DNA of 64,000 nt from Collinsella sp. AM33-4BH (GCF_003469205.1 NZ_QSIN01000002.1:124001-188000); one strand, 5' to 3'; positions 1 through 8,792 are shown, counted from the stretch's first letter. Program-made: numbers and translations. The notes: a model not told the origin generated them from the letters alone.

Positions 1-1213
1 GCACAAAGTAATTGTTGGACAGATCGGTCGAGCGGTAGGCGTAGTCATCCTTTTGGTAGTTTGCCGTGTGGTCGGAGTGGGCGATTGCCATGAGCTCGTC
101 GGTCAGGCCAAAGTACAGATGGCGCTGGTCCAGGTCTCCGTACCAGTTGTCGCTGGTGTCGTCCCAGGTTAGGTCCATCTGGCACCATTTGCCGTCGATC
201 TTTACGGCGTTCCAGGTGTGGCCGTTGCCGGTGATGCGGCCGTTGGCGATGCCCGCGGCGTCAAGGAGCTTGGAGTAGATGCGCTGGTAGCTCTCGCAGG
301 TGCCCTGGTGGCGCGTGAGGCCGCTTTCGGCCGAGCACCAGTTGAGGCTGTGGTCGTACTCCAGCTGGTCGAGCGTCCAGTCGTGGAACCACAGCGCCAT
401 GTTGTATTCCGAGCCGTTTGTTTGTTGCCTGCACAGGTCCACGGCGTCGTTGACGATCTGCGTGACGCTCGGGCGGGCGGCGTCGTTTACGGTCACCTCC
501 GCCGTGGTGCGCAGGTAGTAGATCCCCTTGTCGTTTTGGGGGTCGTTTCTGTCGTTGTCCATAAAGTAGAAGTAGATGCGGTACGTGCCCGACGCCGTGA
601 AGTCAAAGGTAAAGTCGTGGCCCGCGGTGCCCAGGCTGTAGTAGCTGGCCCATGCCGGGCGCGACGGGTCGCAGACGCTTTCCTGGCTGCCGCCGTCCCA
701 ATAGGTGGGCACGTCCATGCGCGCCTTGGCCTGGGACGAGCCGTTGGCCTGGGTTACGTGGAAGGTCGTCGCGGTGCCCGCGGGGGCGTCGTTCCAGGAG
801 ACGGTGAAGGTGACGCCGTTTTGGGTTGCGGTGGCGGAGTGGGCGTAGCCGGCTTGTGACGTGGTGGAGATTGCCTCGGGCGTGCCGTTGGTTTGGGCAC
901 GAAGGGATGGGGCGGGGGTGCCGGTTGCGGCGGCGGTGCCGGTTGCGGCGGCGGTGCCGTCGGCGCTTTCCGTGTTGACGGCGCTGGTGCCGGTGGATGT
1001 TGCGGTGCTGTCCTCTGCGGTATCTGCTGTCGTATTTGTGTTGGTGCCGTCTTCGGCCTTGCCTGTGTCGCTGCTCGTGGCGTCGGCTTGCGCTTGCTGC
1101 TCGGCGGCTGCCTGAGGCTGGATGGCTTCCGCGACGGCTGCCATGGGCATCGTCGAGCTGACCATGGACGTGCACGCGATCGCGCAGAGCAGGTAGTAAA
1201 TAGGTCGTTTCAT
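1..1213 (-). CDS. Secreted transglutaminase-like domain protein (3' end beyond the window)
   Basis: About 404 residues are visible from the ATG at 1213; the gene runs off the left edge. Residues 1-30 form a signal peptide (KRP, hydrophobic core, AVAEA). Next comes a low-complexity linker of about 80 residues rich in Thr, Ala, Asp and Glu, with a short repeat ATGTAAATGT. The C-terminal part has a transglutaminase/protease-like core: Cys306 in GTCESYQ, His332 in GHTWN and Asp347 in DLTWDD, in the spacing of the Cys-His-Asp triad. Such proteins are usually cell-surface enzymes or wall-associated proteins; the substrate is unknown. An LPXTG anchor, if present, would lie outside the window. Antisense open frames over this region are shadows of GC-rich codons. 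Confidence 0.85.
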   Translation of the reverse strand, partial: MKRPIYYLLCAIACTSMVSSTMPMAAVAEAIQPQAAAEQQAQADATSSDTGKAEDGTNTNTTADTAEDSTATSTGTSAVNTESADGTAAATGTAAATGTPAPSLRAQTNGTPEAISTTSQAGYAHSATATQNGVTFTVSWNDAPAGTATTFHVTQANGSSQAKARMDVPTYWDGGSQESVCDPSRPAWASYYSLGTAGHDFTFDFTASGTYRIYFYFMDNDRNDPQNDKGIYYLRTTAEVTVNDAARPSVTQIVNDAVDLCRQQTNGSEYNMALWFHDWTLDQLEYDHSLNWCSAESGLTRHQGTCESYQRIYSKLLDAAGIANGRITGNGHTWNAVKIDGKWCQMDLTWDDTSDNWYGDLDQRHLYFGLTDELMAIAHSDHTANYQKDDYAYRSTDLSNNYFV

Positions 1214-1505
1214 AGCGGAGCCTCTCGGTGAGCAGCCAATAGGGTCCGAAGGCAGCTCCAGGCCAGCACTCCGCACATATTTTGTTGGGTTTATTTTACG
1301 GGAACCCCAGTCAACATCAGCGAACTTTCTGGGGAATGTTGGGGGAGGGGGAGCCTTAGGAGACGGCTTGGTGCATGCAAACAACCTTCTTAGGACTACG
1401 CTTTTGATTTACAAGCCTATCGAAGTGGCTGTGCCTCAAGTTCAGTACAACACGAGGCGTGTTAGATTGTTGGAAGCCATAAAACCATAAAGGTCGGGAG
1501 GACGC

Positions 1506-3239
1506 ATGAGGATCTCTAAACTGAGGATTGAGAACTATCGGAATCTCGATGGAGTGTCGATTAGTTTTGACGAGGACGTGAGCTATATTGTCGGCGAGAA
1601 CAACCTCGGCAAAACGAATGTGCTTGACTTGCTCAATACAATTTTCAATCAAGCGACGATTAGCGAAGAGGATTTCGCTGACATTGAAAAGCGCGCAGGG
1701 GCTCTAGTAACTTTAAAGTTGGACGAGGACGAGATCGGAATAACGGGGCTCGACATCGATCCTACGACCGGAAACACTATTACCATCTGCGCTTTTGCTG
1801 ACGACCCGGATTCTCGAATTGAATTTAAGGCCGAAGGGAGCGGAGAAAGTATTCCACCCTCTCTGATGCGATCCGTTCACATGTTCAGGTACTCGACTGC
1901 ATCCTTTAATAGGGGAGACCTGGCGTTTGATGGTACCCGAGGTGTCGGTAAAGTTCTCTCCAAAGGTATCGCTCTTTATCTAGATAAGGAGGGTAAAGAG
2001 GTCTCCGATTTTCTGGATGGGAGCGAGCTCGAAGGTCTGGTTGCAGATCTCGGCGAAATCGTCGGCGACGTCCCGATCCTGTCATCATATGGTGTGAGGC
2101 CTGGCGTCGATTCATCGGATGGCGGAACGCTTGGAAGTTTGGTTACCTTGCTTGACAAGAGGGGCGTTCATTTTAAAAAGGCAGGGGTAGGCTTGCAGTA
2201 CCTCGCTATTGCCTCGCTCTCGATAATCGAGAGCATTATGCGTCTTTCGCCTAAACGCCTTCAAGAGAGCCTTTGCTCAGATGATGATGACAGACGCGTG
2301 CTGCATGCCGTTCTGGCTTATGACGAACCCGAAGCCCACCTTCACCCGTATATGCAGAGGCGTCTCTCGAAGAGCTTGCATAGGATTTGCGAAGGGAAGG
2401 ATGATAGATTCAATGCTCTTCTAAAGGACTATTTCGGAATTGATTCAATCAAAGCTCAGCTGATCATGGTGACGCATTCGCCTAACATTCTGGCTCGCGG
2501 CTATAAGAACATTGTGCGATTCGGGCAGGGCGAAAATTCGCCGAAGGTCATATGCGGTAGGGATATTGACCTGTCCGACAAGGTTGAAAAGCATCTTATG
2601 CTGAACTTTGAGTCGATACGAGAGGCCTTTTTCGCGCGGTCGGTTTTGGCTTTTGAGGGGCAGACAGAGTCTGGAGCCATTCCGGTGTTCGCTCGCAACC
2701 TTGGGATGGATCTGGATGATTATGGAGTTGTGCCTATCAGGGCCGGCGGGAAAAAGAACGTTAAACCACTCTGTGAACTTCTGGGCAAGTTCGAGATTCC
2801 AAATTATTCAATTGTCGACAGAGATGAGGATGAGCTGCAAGAAACTTCTGAAGACCATATAACGACAACCGAACGGGATTTCGAAGGTGAGGTCGTTGAC
2901 TCGTTCTTCGCTAGCGATAACCAGGGTGCGTTTATTGCGCTTCTTGAGTCGATTGATCCTTTTCAGAGGGCAACTTGCATCAAGGGGAATAGTAAAGCTT
3001 TGAAAAGCGCCTGTGCTGTCTACGGCGTTAACTTGCGGGACCCTGAATACGATTTCCGGGGATCGGAGTTTGACGGGTTATTCGCAGACACGCCCAAATC
3101 ACGTGCGCTTATGTATGCATGGCTTTCATCGAACAAGGGCGTCGTGTCTGGCGTCGCCCTCGCGGAGGCTCTTGGTGCTAATGGCGTTCCCACATGTTAC
3201 AAAAGTATTATTCGCAAGGCCGTGGGGCTCGAATGCTGA
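1506..3239 (+). CDS. gajA: GajA-like OLD-family ATPase/TOPRIM endonuclease (Gabija)
   Basis: 577 residues, the usual GajA length. The N-terminal ABC-type ATPase domain has Walker A GENNLGKT at residues 30-37, a Walker B-like YDEPEAHLHP near 272 and a switch histidine in VTHSPN near 322. The C-terminal TOPRIM domain has FEGQTE near 382 (catalytic Glu) and VDRDEDE near 437 (metal-binding Asp). In Gabija, GajA is a sequence-directed DNA nickase that is restrained by nucleotides and acts with the helicase GajB when phage replication depletes NTPs. The start is supported by GGGAGG seven bases upstream. The stop overlaps gajB, so the pair is one operon. GC is lower than in the core genome. OLD proteins exist outside Gabija, but the helicase partner makes this assignment strong. 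Confidence 0.92.
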   Translation: MRISKLRIENYRNLDGVSISFDEDVSYIVGENNLGKTNVLDLLNTIFNQATISEEDFADIEKRAGALVTLKLDEDEIGITGLDIDPTTGNTITICAFADDPDSRIEFKAEGSGESIPPSLMRSVHMFRYSTASFNRGDLAFDGTRGVGKVLSKGIALYLDKEGKEVSDFLDGSELEGLVADLGEIVGDVPILSSYGVRPGVDSSDGGTLGSLVTLLDKRGVHFKKAGVGLQYLAIASLSIIESIMRLSPKRLQESLCSDDDDRRVLHAVLAYDEPEAHLHPYMQRRLSKSLHRICEGKDDRFNALLKDYFGIDSIKAQLIMVTHSPNILARGYKNIVRFGQGENSPKVICGRDIDLSDKVEKHLMLNFESIREAFFARSVLAFEGQTESGAIPVFARNLGMDLDDYGVVPIRAGGKKNVKPLCELLGKFEIPNYSIVDRDEDELQETSEDHITTTERDFEGEVVDSFFASDNQGAFIALLESIDPFQRATCIKGNSKALKSACAVYGVNLRDPEYDFRGSEFDGLFADTPKSRALMYAWLSSNKGVVSGVALAEALGANGVPTCYKSIIRKAVGLEC

Positions 3240-5050
3240 TGAGTCAGACTGACCTGCGGGATAGTGTTAGAGCCGAGATTGAGGCGCGCTGTGGTGGGGA
3301 TGCATCGCAGTGCTCCGCGATTTTCTCGCCATCAAAGAGGGTGTTCGTGGAGGCGCCGGCAGGCTACGGGAAGACCACGGTGATGACTGGGCGGGCTTGC
3401 TGGCTGCTGGCATCTGGCGAAGTCCATCCGCCAAAAAGGATTTTGGCCCTGACCTTTAGCGTTGCCGCCGCGCGGAGGATGCGTATGGATTTGGGCATCA
3501 CTATGTCGGCACTTCCTGGTCCCGTGGCCAAGCGTTTTGAGGACAGCGTCATGGCGACCAACTTCCACGGCTTTGCTTGGGCTCTGCTACGCAGATACTG
3601 GAAATCGCTCTCGCTCCCAGTGAACGTTGGCGAGCTCTCTATGGTTGATGACAACAGCGCCGTTAGCGAGCTGGTTTCGCGAGGTGGCAGGCTGACCTGG
3701 GATGAAAAGAATGCCGTTGACGACTTCCTCCGCTTCATGAGAAACGGTCAGGAAATGGACTTGAGGCGTGTGATGTTTTCCTTTAATAGGATCATCAAGG
3801 AAAGGTTTGCATCGAACGGTCTCTTGCCATACTCCGCAATGATTTCCCTTGCAATTGAATTGCTCGCTCATTTTCCCAAGTTAAGGTCCTATCTGTCGGC
3901 AGCATATCCTGTCGTGCTTGTCGACGAGGCGCAGGACACGAACGCGTTGTGCTATGTCTTCCTAAGGGGTCTGATTTCTGATGAGTCGGGGATCTGCATG
4001 TTCGGCGACCCCATTCAGCGTGTTTATGGTTTTATTGGTGCAATGGAAGGCTTAAAGGCAAAGGCCACTACCGACCTGCGTCTAACGCCGTTGGAACTCG
4101 AGTATAACCATAGGTTTTCTGGGAGATCTATCGTCGGAGAGCTCGGTGCTGCGATTCGCTCCAACATGAAGGGCACCATTGCCGGCGGTACGCCCCGACT
4201 TCCCATATTTGTTGGCTCTACTCAGCAAGACGAAGCGACTGCCATCGTTTCCAAGGTTACGGCGCTCGCTCAAAGCAGTGGCGGGAGGATTGCGATTCTT
4301 GTTCGTAAGCGTGGTGCCCTTGCCGATCTCATTATGGAAGAGCTTGCTAAAGAAGGTATCTCTTACTTCAACGGACTCTTCTCGGATACAAGTCGGGGGT
4401 TCATCGAATTCAATGCGTTTGCTTTATCCAGGATTACCGATGCAGTGTCTGGAGAAAAGGGCGTCAGCCGGTCTGCTGCGGACAAAATAATCGACTCCAT
4501 CTCTGATGAACTGCTGACTGGCTCCAAGAGGTTCGAGTATGGGCGGTCCTATGCCATGCTTCTAGGAGCGCTGCGGAAACACCTTAAAAATGACTGCGTC
4601 GCGATGGGACCTTCGGAGCGCTTCGACTATATCGTTAGTATCTTTTCCGAGGGCTCCCTGCGACGTTTCTCCGATTACCTTGATGTGGGCATCTCCATGA
4701 TGACCGTTCACTCCGCTAAGGGGCTCGAGTGGGACACCGTTTTCATTCCGGGCGTTACGCGTTTCGATTGGCCTGGAGGGATTTGCTCTCGTTGCGAAAA
4801 TGCTGGTATATGCTTACGTTCTGCGCGAGGTTGCCAGATTGCTGATGCGAAGAAAATGCCAGATGGGCTTATTGAGGAAATAGGCCTGCTGTACGTCGGC
4901 GTCACTCGCGCCCGCAAAGCGGTATACGTCTCCGCTTCGATGCAGCGCAGAACAAATTACGGGAACTATCAGGTTGCCTGCCCCTCTTGCCTAACGTCTC
5001 TTCCGGGCATTGAGCCTGTGAGCTGGACGGTCATGGACGGGGAGGGGTGA
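3233..5050 (+). CDS. gajB: GajB-like UvrD/PcrA superfamily 1 helicase (Gabija)
   Basis: About 605 residues. SF1A helicase motifs are in order: Walker A APAGYGKTT near 42, DEAQD near 231, GDPIQRVYG near 257, YNHRF near 285, VHSAKGLEWD near 493 and YVGVTRAR near 554. In Gabija, GajB is the helicase/nucleotidase partner that senses DNA ends and activates GajA. Two in-frame ATGs fit: 3233, overlapping the gajA stop, and 3239 in a TGATG overlap; either gives translational coupling. The protein is longer than the roughly 500 residues commonly described and has a cysteine cluster near residues 517-535 (CSRC, GIC, RGC) and a later ACPSC, which could bind zinc or an Fe-S cluster, as in some helicase-nuclease proteins. 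Confidence 0.9.
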   Translation: MLMSQTDLRDSVRAEIEARCGGDASQCSAIFSPSKRVFVEAPAGYGKTTVMTGRACWLLASGEVHPPKRILALTFSVAAARRMRMDLGITMSALPGPVAKRFEDSVMATNFHGFAWALLRRYWKSLSLPVNVGELSMVDDNSAVSELVSRGGRLTWDEKNAVDDFLRFMRNGQEMDLRRVMFSFNRIIKERFASNGLLPYSAMISLAIELLAHFPKLRSYLSAAYPVVLVDEAQDTNALCYVFLRGLISDESGICMFGDPIQRVYGFIGAMEGLKAKATTDLRLTPLELEYNHRFSGRSIVGELGAAIRSNMKGTIAGGTPRLPIFVGSTQQDEATAIVSKVTALAQSSGGRIAILVRKRGALADLIMEELAKEGISYFNGLFSDTSRGFIEFNAFALSRITDAVSGEKGVSRSAADKIIDSISDELLTGSKRFEYGRSYAMLLGALRKHLKNDCVAMGPSERFDYIVSIFSEGSLRRFSDYLDVGISMMTVHSAKGLEWDTVFIPGVTRFDWPGGICSRCENAGICLRSARGCQIADAKKMPDGLIEEIGLLYVGVTRARKAVYVSASMQRRTNYGNYQVACPSCLTSLPGIEPVSWTVMDGEG

Positions 5051-5422
5051 TTGCCGGTGGGATGGAGCGTGTCTGCTTCTGACGCGAGGTCCGGTTGCGG
5101 CCCTTACTATGGTCTCATGGAGTGTGCCCAAGCTGCTCTTTGACTAGAACGGCTTGGGCACTGGCGTCTTGGTAGGATGCGGTGTTTGTTTAATTAGCCA
5201 CTGTTGAATATTGCGAAGCAGCACCGTGGCATTGCGCCTAGGCACCGGGGCCGACATGAGTCCCGCGCCTTCTTCTTGCTAACGTCCGGTTTCGCCCCGC
5301 TGCCGCATGTTGACTTCGCTCATTGTTGGTACGGGTCGTATTATGCACGTCTTTGTCCGTGACGGCTGTTTCTTCTAGGATGAAGTGGTCGAACGATCGG
5401 CTCTTATGCTAATGAGCTGAGG
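5051..5422. other. Intergenic gap after the Gabija operon
   Basis: No credible gene is visible in these 372 bases. The only clear structure is a hairpin with perfect 10-base arms, GTGCCCAAGC at 5124-5133 and GCTTGGGCAC at 5152-5161. It has no T-rich tail, so it is at best a weak terminator for gajB. The rest has mixed composition and may be decayed DNA at a junction within the defence island. Confidence 0.5.
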
Positions 5423-6120
5423 CTATTTAATAAAATCCTTCCTCCTGATCCGACCAAGGTGGCGGTCCAGTTCGTATATAGCGTCAATGTAAAGCTCGGC
5501 AGAATCGCGTATGTCTCGCATGTCGAGGCAGCATCTTTCAAAGTGCAGCTTGCCTTTTTGTTCTTTGGCGCTGCGGATATTGCGACATGTCATCAATGCG
5601 ATGTCATTATCGCCCACGCAGTTGATTCTTGAAAATCCTTTTGGTGTGATGCGATAAATAACTGCCTTAGGAAAGGAATCAAGTAGGCTTTTCCCTCTTA
5701 TGTCAATGCAGATTCTTCCTTCTGATCCAAAACCATAATCTTGATGTCTAGTTGAATTGAGGGGGTGGGCAATAACTGCCGAGCGAACAACTTGGAGATA
5801 TTTGCTCGCGTCGTCGAGTTCACTTTGTTTAGAGAACTCAAAATCGTTTTCGATCTCTTTTCGAAGACAGTTCCCTTTAATTTGCCAGAAGCATCTTTTA
5901 TCCAAGTAGCAAGTGCCACAAGATAAACGGTGTCCTTTGGGTTGGGCAAGAAGCCCCCGCCGATAGTGGAATTGAAATCTTGAATGCTGTATTTAGCCTT
6001 AAGGATGAGATCGGACATTAATTCATAATGATCGGAGTCCTTCCAGGGCCATTTCTTCCATATGCCGCCTCCGTGTTCACCTAAATCATCGGTGGTCTTT
6101 AGTTTTTCGATCGCTTGCAT
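5423..6120 (-). pseudogene. Frameshifted gene of unknown function
   Basis: The reading frame opens at ATG 6120, after AGGAG, and gives a sensible protein start (MQAIEKLKTTDDLGEHGGG, then WKKWPW and a hydrophobic TVYLVALATWIKDA). That frame becomes implausible after about 5900. A second minus frame, one register away, then gives a coding-like stretch (KEIENDFEF, YLQVVRSAVIAHPLN, RICIDIRG) ending at 5423. The simplest reading is a single-base indel around 5885-5905, near the runs AAAA and GGG, in one gene of about 230 codons. I do not recognise a named family, although the VVRSAVIAHPLN type of segment looks like a conserved hypothetical. It lies divergent from the Abi gene inside the defence island. 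A sequencing error is an alternative. Confidence 0.6.
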
Positions 6121-6261
6121 GTCACTCCTGTCTATTCGATTTGTTGCAGCGCTTCTTTTGTTGTCTTGATGTCAACATGGTGCCCATTAATGGCTATAAT
6201 CTGCCAGCTATCCAAAGAATGAGTCCAAAGGTTGATTTGGAGGATTGGCGGCATAGGATTG

Positions 6262-6356
6262 ACGGACCCGGAGTTCTCCCTTAAAGTAAGTCTTGTGATG
6301 AGGCCTTGCGACGGTACGTCCGGCTTGGTCCGTGGGAACCGCCGAAAGGCGGTTTT
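6262..6356 (+). ncRNA. Candidate structured leader RNA of the Abi gene (abiF-RNA-like)
   Basis: Directly upstream of the Abi_2 gene are two nested signals. ACGGACC at 6262-6268 pairs perfectly with GGTCCGT at 6327-6333, closing a domain of about 58 bases. It is followed at once by a 7-bp stem, AACCGCC 6337-6343 and GGCGGTT 6348-6354, with a GAAA tetraloop and TTTT. The last hairpin looks like an intrinsic terminator placed 18 bases before the Abi start. A class of small RNA located upstream of abiF-type genes has been described. The position, length and end hairpin fit that class, but membership is inferred from architecture only. Confidence 0.55.
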
Positions 6357-6374
6357 CGCGTTTAAGGGGCCCAA

Positions 6375-7181
6375 ATGGATAAACCATTTAAATCTATTGA
6401 TGAGCAGATTGCTATTCTTGAAAGCCGTGGACTCGAATGCGATAACAATACTCGTTTAGTTTTGGAACGCGAGGGATACTATCCGGTTATTAACGGCTAC
6501 AAGGATTTGTTTCTCGACCAGCGTGGAGATTCTTGCCACGAGCTATTCGTAAAAGGTACGAAGTTTTCTGATATATATCGTTTATTCGAATTTGACCGTT
6601 CATTGCGTCTGCTCATGTTTGAATACTTTAACAAGGCGGAAGCAGTGCTTAAAACCGTCTGTTCTTATCGTTTCGCAATGGCCCATAAAGATAGCCCGGA
6701 GGCATACCTGGATAGAAGATCCTACCGTGCCGATGCTGGTTATCGAAAAAAGATCGACATGCTTATTGGTGATTTCGAGAAGGTGCTGTGTAGGTCTCAA
6801 AAATGGAAAAGCGATTATAAAAGGGACTACATTCGGCATTATGAGAATAATCACGACAATACGCCGGTATGGATTCTTATGAATTATTTGATGCTTGGTC
6901 AGGCATTCAAGTTCTATGAGTTTCAGCCAGAAAGCATGAGAAATTCCATTGCCAAGTCGTTTTCTGATCTTTATTCCGAGACGCATGAAGTCGATAAGCG
7001 CATCAGCCCGCGTAGGCTAAGACTTGCATACGATCACATTAAAGATTTTCGAAATATCTGTGCGCATGACGAACGTCTATTCTGCGCCAGGGTGTCTCCG
7101 TCTCACGATGTCAATCTAGTAGGGGTTTTAAGCGATCTTGAGCTAGTGCTGACTGAGGATGACTATAAGATGTTACGATGA
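6375..7181 (+). CDS. Abi_2 (AbiD/AbiF) family abortive-infection protein, ends at an early in-frame TGA
   Basis: 268 residues from ATG 6375. The N-terminus has the family hallmarks: KPFKSIDEQIAILESRG, then a YYPVINGYKDLF segment and the FDRSLRLLMFEYFNKAE helix. Near the C-terminus is RLAYDHIKDFRNICAHDERLF, the conserved R-N-x3-H region of Abi_2 that resembles HEPN nuclease motifs. Abi_2 proteins abort phage infection; RNA cleavage is the likely activity by analogy. The frame stops at TGA 7179-7181 but stays open for 41 more codons to TAA 7305-7307. That tail encodes a helix-rich stretch with KVLFAMGV, like the C-terminus of relatives, so the annotated end may be a nonsense mutation or a readthrough stop. 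The gene is preceded by a structured RNA and is AT-rich relative to the core. Confidence 0.85.
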   Translation: MDKPFKSIDEQIAILESRGLECDNNTRLVLEREGYYPVINGYKDLFLDQRGDSCHELFVKGTKFSDIYRLFEFDRSLRLLMFEYFNKAEAVLKTVCSYRFAMAHKDSPEAYLDRRSYRADAGYRKKIDMLIGDFEKVLCRSQKWKSDYKRDYIRHYENNHDNTPVWILMNYLMLGQAFKFYEFQPESMRNSIAKSFSDLYSETHEVDKRISPRRLRLAYDHIKDFRNICAHDERLFCARVSPSHDVNLVGVLSDLELVLTEDDYKMLR

Positions 7182-7362
7182 AATATACTGCTTGATGCAC
7201 TTAAGTTGAGCGACGAGCTCAGCAACGATGCCAGCGCAAAGGTGCTTTTCGCTATGGGTGTTAACGATTTATCGAGTGTGTTTCCTAGGGAAATATTGGG
7301 GTCGTAATCGACGCGAGCGATGAATTTACTCTACAAGTTGGATGCGCATGAGATTGCGCAGA

Positions 7363-7400
7363 GCGGGCGGGACGTTGCCCATTGGTGGCGTCCCGCCCGC
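7363..7400. terminator. 12-bp perfect hairpin downstream of the Abi gene
   Basis: GCGGGCGGGACG at 7363-7374 is the perfect reverse complement of CGTCCCGCCCGC at 7389-7400, with a 14-base loop. There is no U-tract, so termination would depend on stem strength alone. It separates the Abi gene from the decayed surface-protein locus. Confidence 0.5.
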
Positions 7401-7468
7401 GCTTCGTTGGCTATACGTGATGCGGCAGCTCCAGCATGAGGCCGTCTCGCGCTTCTTCGAGACTCGCC

Positions 7469-7503
7469 TGGCCTGCCTATGCGTTTTGCTAGGCGGGCCT
7501 TCT
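7469..7503 (+). terminator. GC-rich hairpin followed by a short pyrimidine tract
   Basis: GGCCTGCCT (from about 7469) pairs with AGGCGGGCC (to about 7498), with one G-U pair, and TTCTT follows. It resembles an intrinsic terminator and lies just before the surface-protein remnant, so it may be part of the recombination junction that removed the 5' end of that gene. Confidence 0.35.
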
Positions 7504-7504
7504 T

Positions 7505-8198
7505 ATGCCGCGGGTGTGGATAGCCTTACCATTGTGGGGCAGACCTTCGACGAGCCGGGTGTCTCGGGCCCCGGCTGGGTGGCGCGCACGTTATTGCTGC
7601 TGGCGACGGATCGGTCGATGATTGTCGCTTCTTTGGTGTGTACGCCTCCGATGGCCAGTTTGCCATGGACGCCTCCTGGGTGTACGCGACCGGCGCCATA
7701 GCCGATGTTGTCTGCGAGAGTGACTCACTTACGTCCGCGCAGTTTGTGACGCCGGCGGGCGGGGCCTTTGGTACCGCCTGCGTGATGGACGCCAGCGGGG
7801 CCGTAGCGCTGCGTGTGGTAATTGAACCCGCGGGCGCCCTGCCGCCGGCGGGGAAGACCCAGCCCGGTACCGATGAACCTGCCGGTGGCAATCCCGCGGG
7901 GGATACAAAGCCCGGAAGCGAAGGAAAGCATAGCGACGAGAACAAGCCCAGCGAAGATTCCGCCCCCACGCCTGATTCGTCGCCCAAGTCGGACGCCAGG
8001 CCCGCGTCCGCGTCCATCAAGACGCCTGCGACCAAGACCACCAAAAAGACCAAGCCCACAACAACGCAAGCCGCCGCGCTCCCTAAGACCGGCCACGGCG
8101 ACTGGGCGGTTGCGTGCCTTGCCTTCGTCTTCCTAGGTATGTTATTGCTCACCATAAAAGTTCGGGCTCTTCGCTGGGGGCCTTATGTGCCAATGTAG
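7505..8198 (+). pseudogene. 3' remnant of an LPXTG-anchored surface protein
   Basis: The 3' part is a convincing sortase substrate: a long linker rich in Pro, Lys, Ser and Thr, then AALPKTG, a hydrophobic segment (WAVACLAFVFLGMLLLTI) and a short basic tail (KVRALRW). The upstream coding signal is split. VDSLTIVGQTFDEPGVSGPGW is read in one frame (about 7515-7580), while VIAAGDGSVDDCRFFGVYASDG and everything after it is read in another. A frameshift therefore lies near 7583-7592. No signal peptide or proper start is found upstream. The GTG at 7638 would give a 186-residue product without export signal, so I treat the locus as a truncated, frameshifted remnant. Confidence 0.7.
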
Positions 8199-8276
8199 TT
8201 TCTACTGCCTCTTTCCCGCATTTCTCTGAGTCAATAATGCAGATTGCTTGAACTCGGCTTGGGGCTTGCCATGTAT

Positions 8277-8306
8277 TTGAATTTGGCTAAACTTAACCTA
8301 TAAGTT
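8277..8306 (+). promoter_or_regulatory. Promoter and palindromic operator of the TAC operon
   Basis: A -35-like TTGAAT at 8277-8282 and a -10 TATAAG at 8299-8304 are 16 bases apart. The palindrome AACTTA (8290-8295) / TAAGTT (8301-8306) overlaps the -10 element. That is the expected place for an operator bound by the HTH antitoxin in autoregulated toxin-antitoxin operons. The binding partner is inferred. Confidence 0.5.
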
Positions 8307-8345
8307 AACCACATTTGGTTTTATCTGAGGCGGAGGGGGTGGCCT

Positions 8346-8753
8346 TTGGTTAGTGACTATGAACTTGTCGAATATGCTGATCCCGAGGGACGACCTTTTT
8401 GGGAACTAACCACCTCCCCTGAGAACTCTCAATTTCAGAAGATGATGTCTGATCCTAAAACGAAGTTTACCGCCCGTAAAATGATCAATCAGATTTCAAA
8501 AGTCTATGACTACGGGCTAAAGGATGTCAGTGGAACGTCAAAGCTTCGATGTATCGAGCCTAAGATTGGACTATACGAACTCAAGGGTTTTGATGGGGTT
8601 AATCGAGAAATGGTCTACGCGATTTGCCAAGGCGTGGACAAGATTGTTTTGCTTTTTTGGTTTAAGGGCCATCAAGGCTCGGGAAATATTTCCAAAGAAA
8701 TTAAACGCGCAAAACAGTTGGCCCCGATAGCAAAGCAGCTTTTGGAGTCATAG
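8346..8753 (+). CDS. higB: HigB/Gp49-like toxin of a TAC system
   Basis: 135 residues with a RelE/ParE-superfamily Gp49-like core: a basic N-terminal helix (TARKMINQISKVYDYG), then SKLRCIEPKIGLYELKGFDG, the strand MVYAICQGVDKIVLLFWFKGHQ and the C-terminal helix ISKEIKRAKQLAPIAKQLL. Toxins of this family cleave mRNA on the ribosome. The start is a TTG at 8346 behind the strong site GGCGGAGGGGGTGG; no in-frame ATG fits better. It is followed 40 bases later by an XRE antitoxin and then a SecB-like gene, so the likely context is a toxin-antitoxin-chaperone operon. Both Lys and Arg residues expected in the active surface are present, so it is probably functional. Confidence 0.82.
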   Translation: MVSDYELVEYADPEGRPFWELTTSPENSQFQKMMSDPKTKFTARKMINQISKVYDYGLKDVSGTSKLRCIEPKIGLYELKGFDGVNREMVYAICQGVDKIVLLFWFKGHQGSGNISKEIKRAKQLAPIAKQLLES

Positions 8754-8792
8754 CGTCGGCTTTTTTGCCCGCTTACGAAACGGAGACTTGTA

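Noticed and set aside
218..859. Long plus-strand open frame over the transglutaminase gene
   Set aside because: It is antisense to a clear protein with signal peptide and catalytic triad, and its sequence is low-complexity Val/Ala/Arg, typical of a GC-rich shadow.
7638..8198. Intact 186-codon LPXTG gene from GTG 7638
   Set aside because: No signal peptide or ribosome-binding site; coding signal continues upstream in another frame, so this is a remnant.
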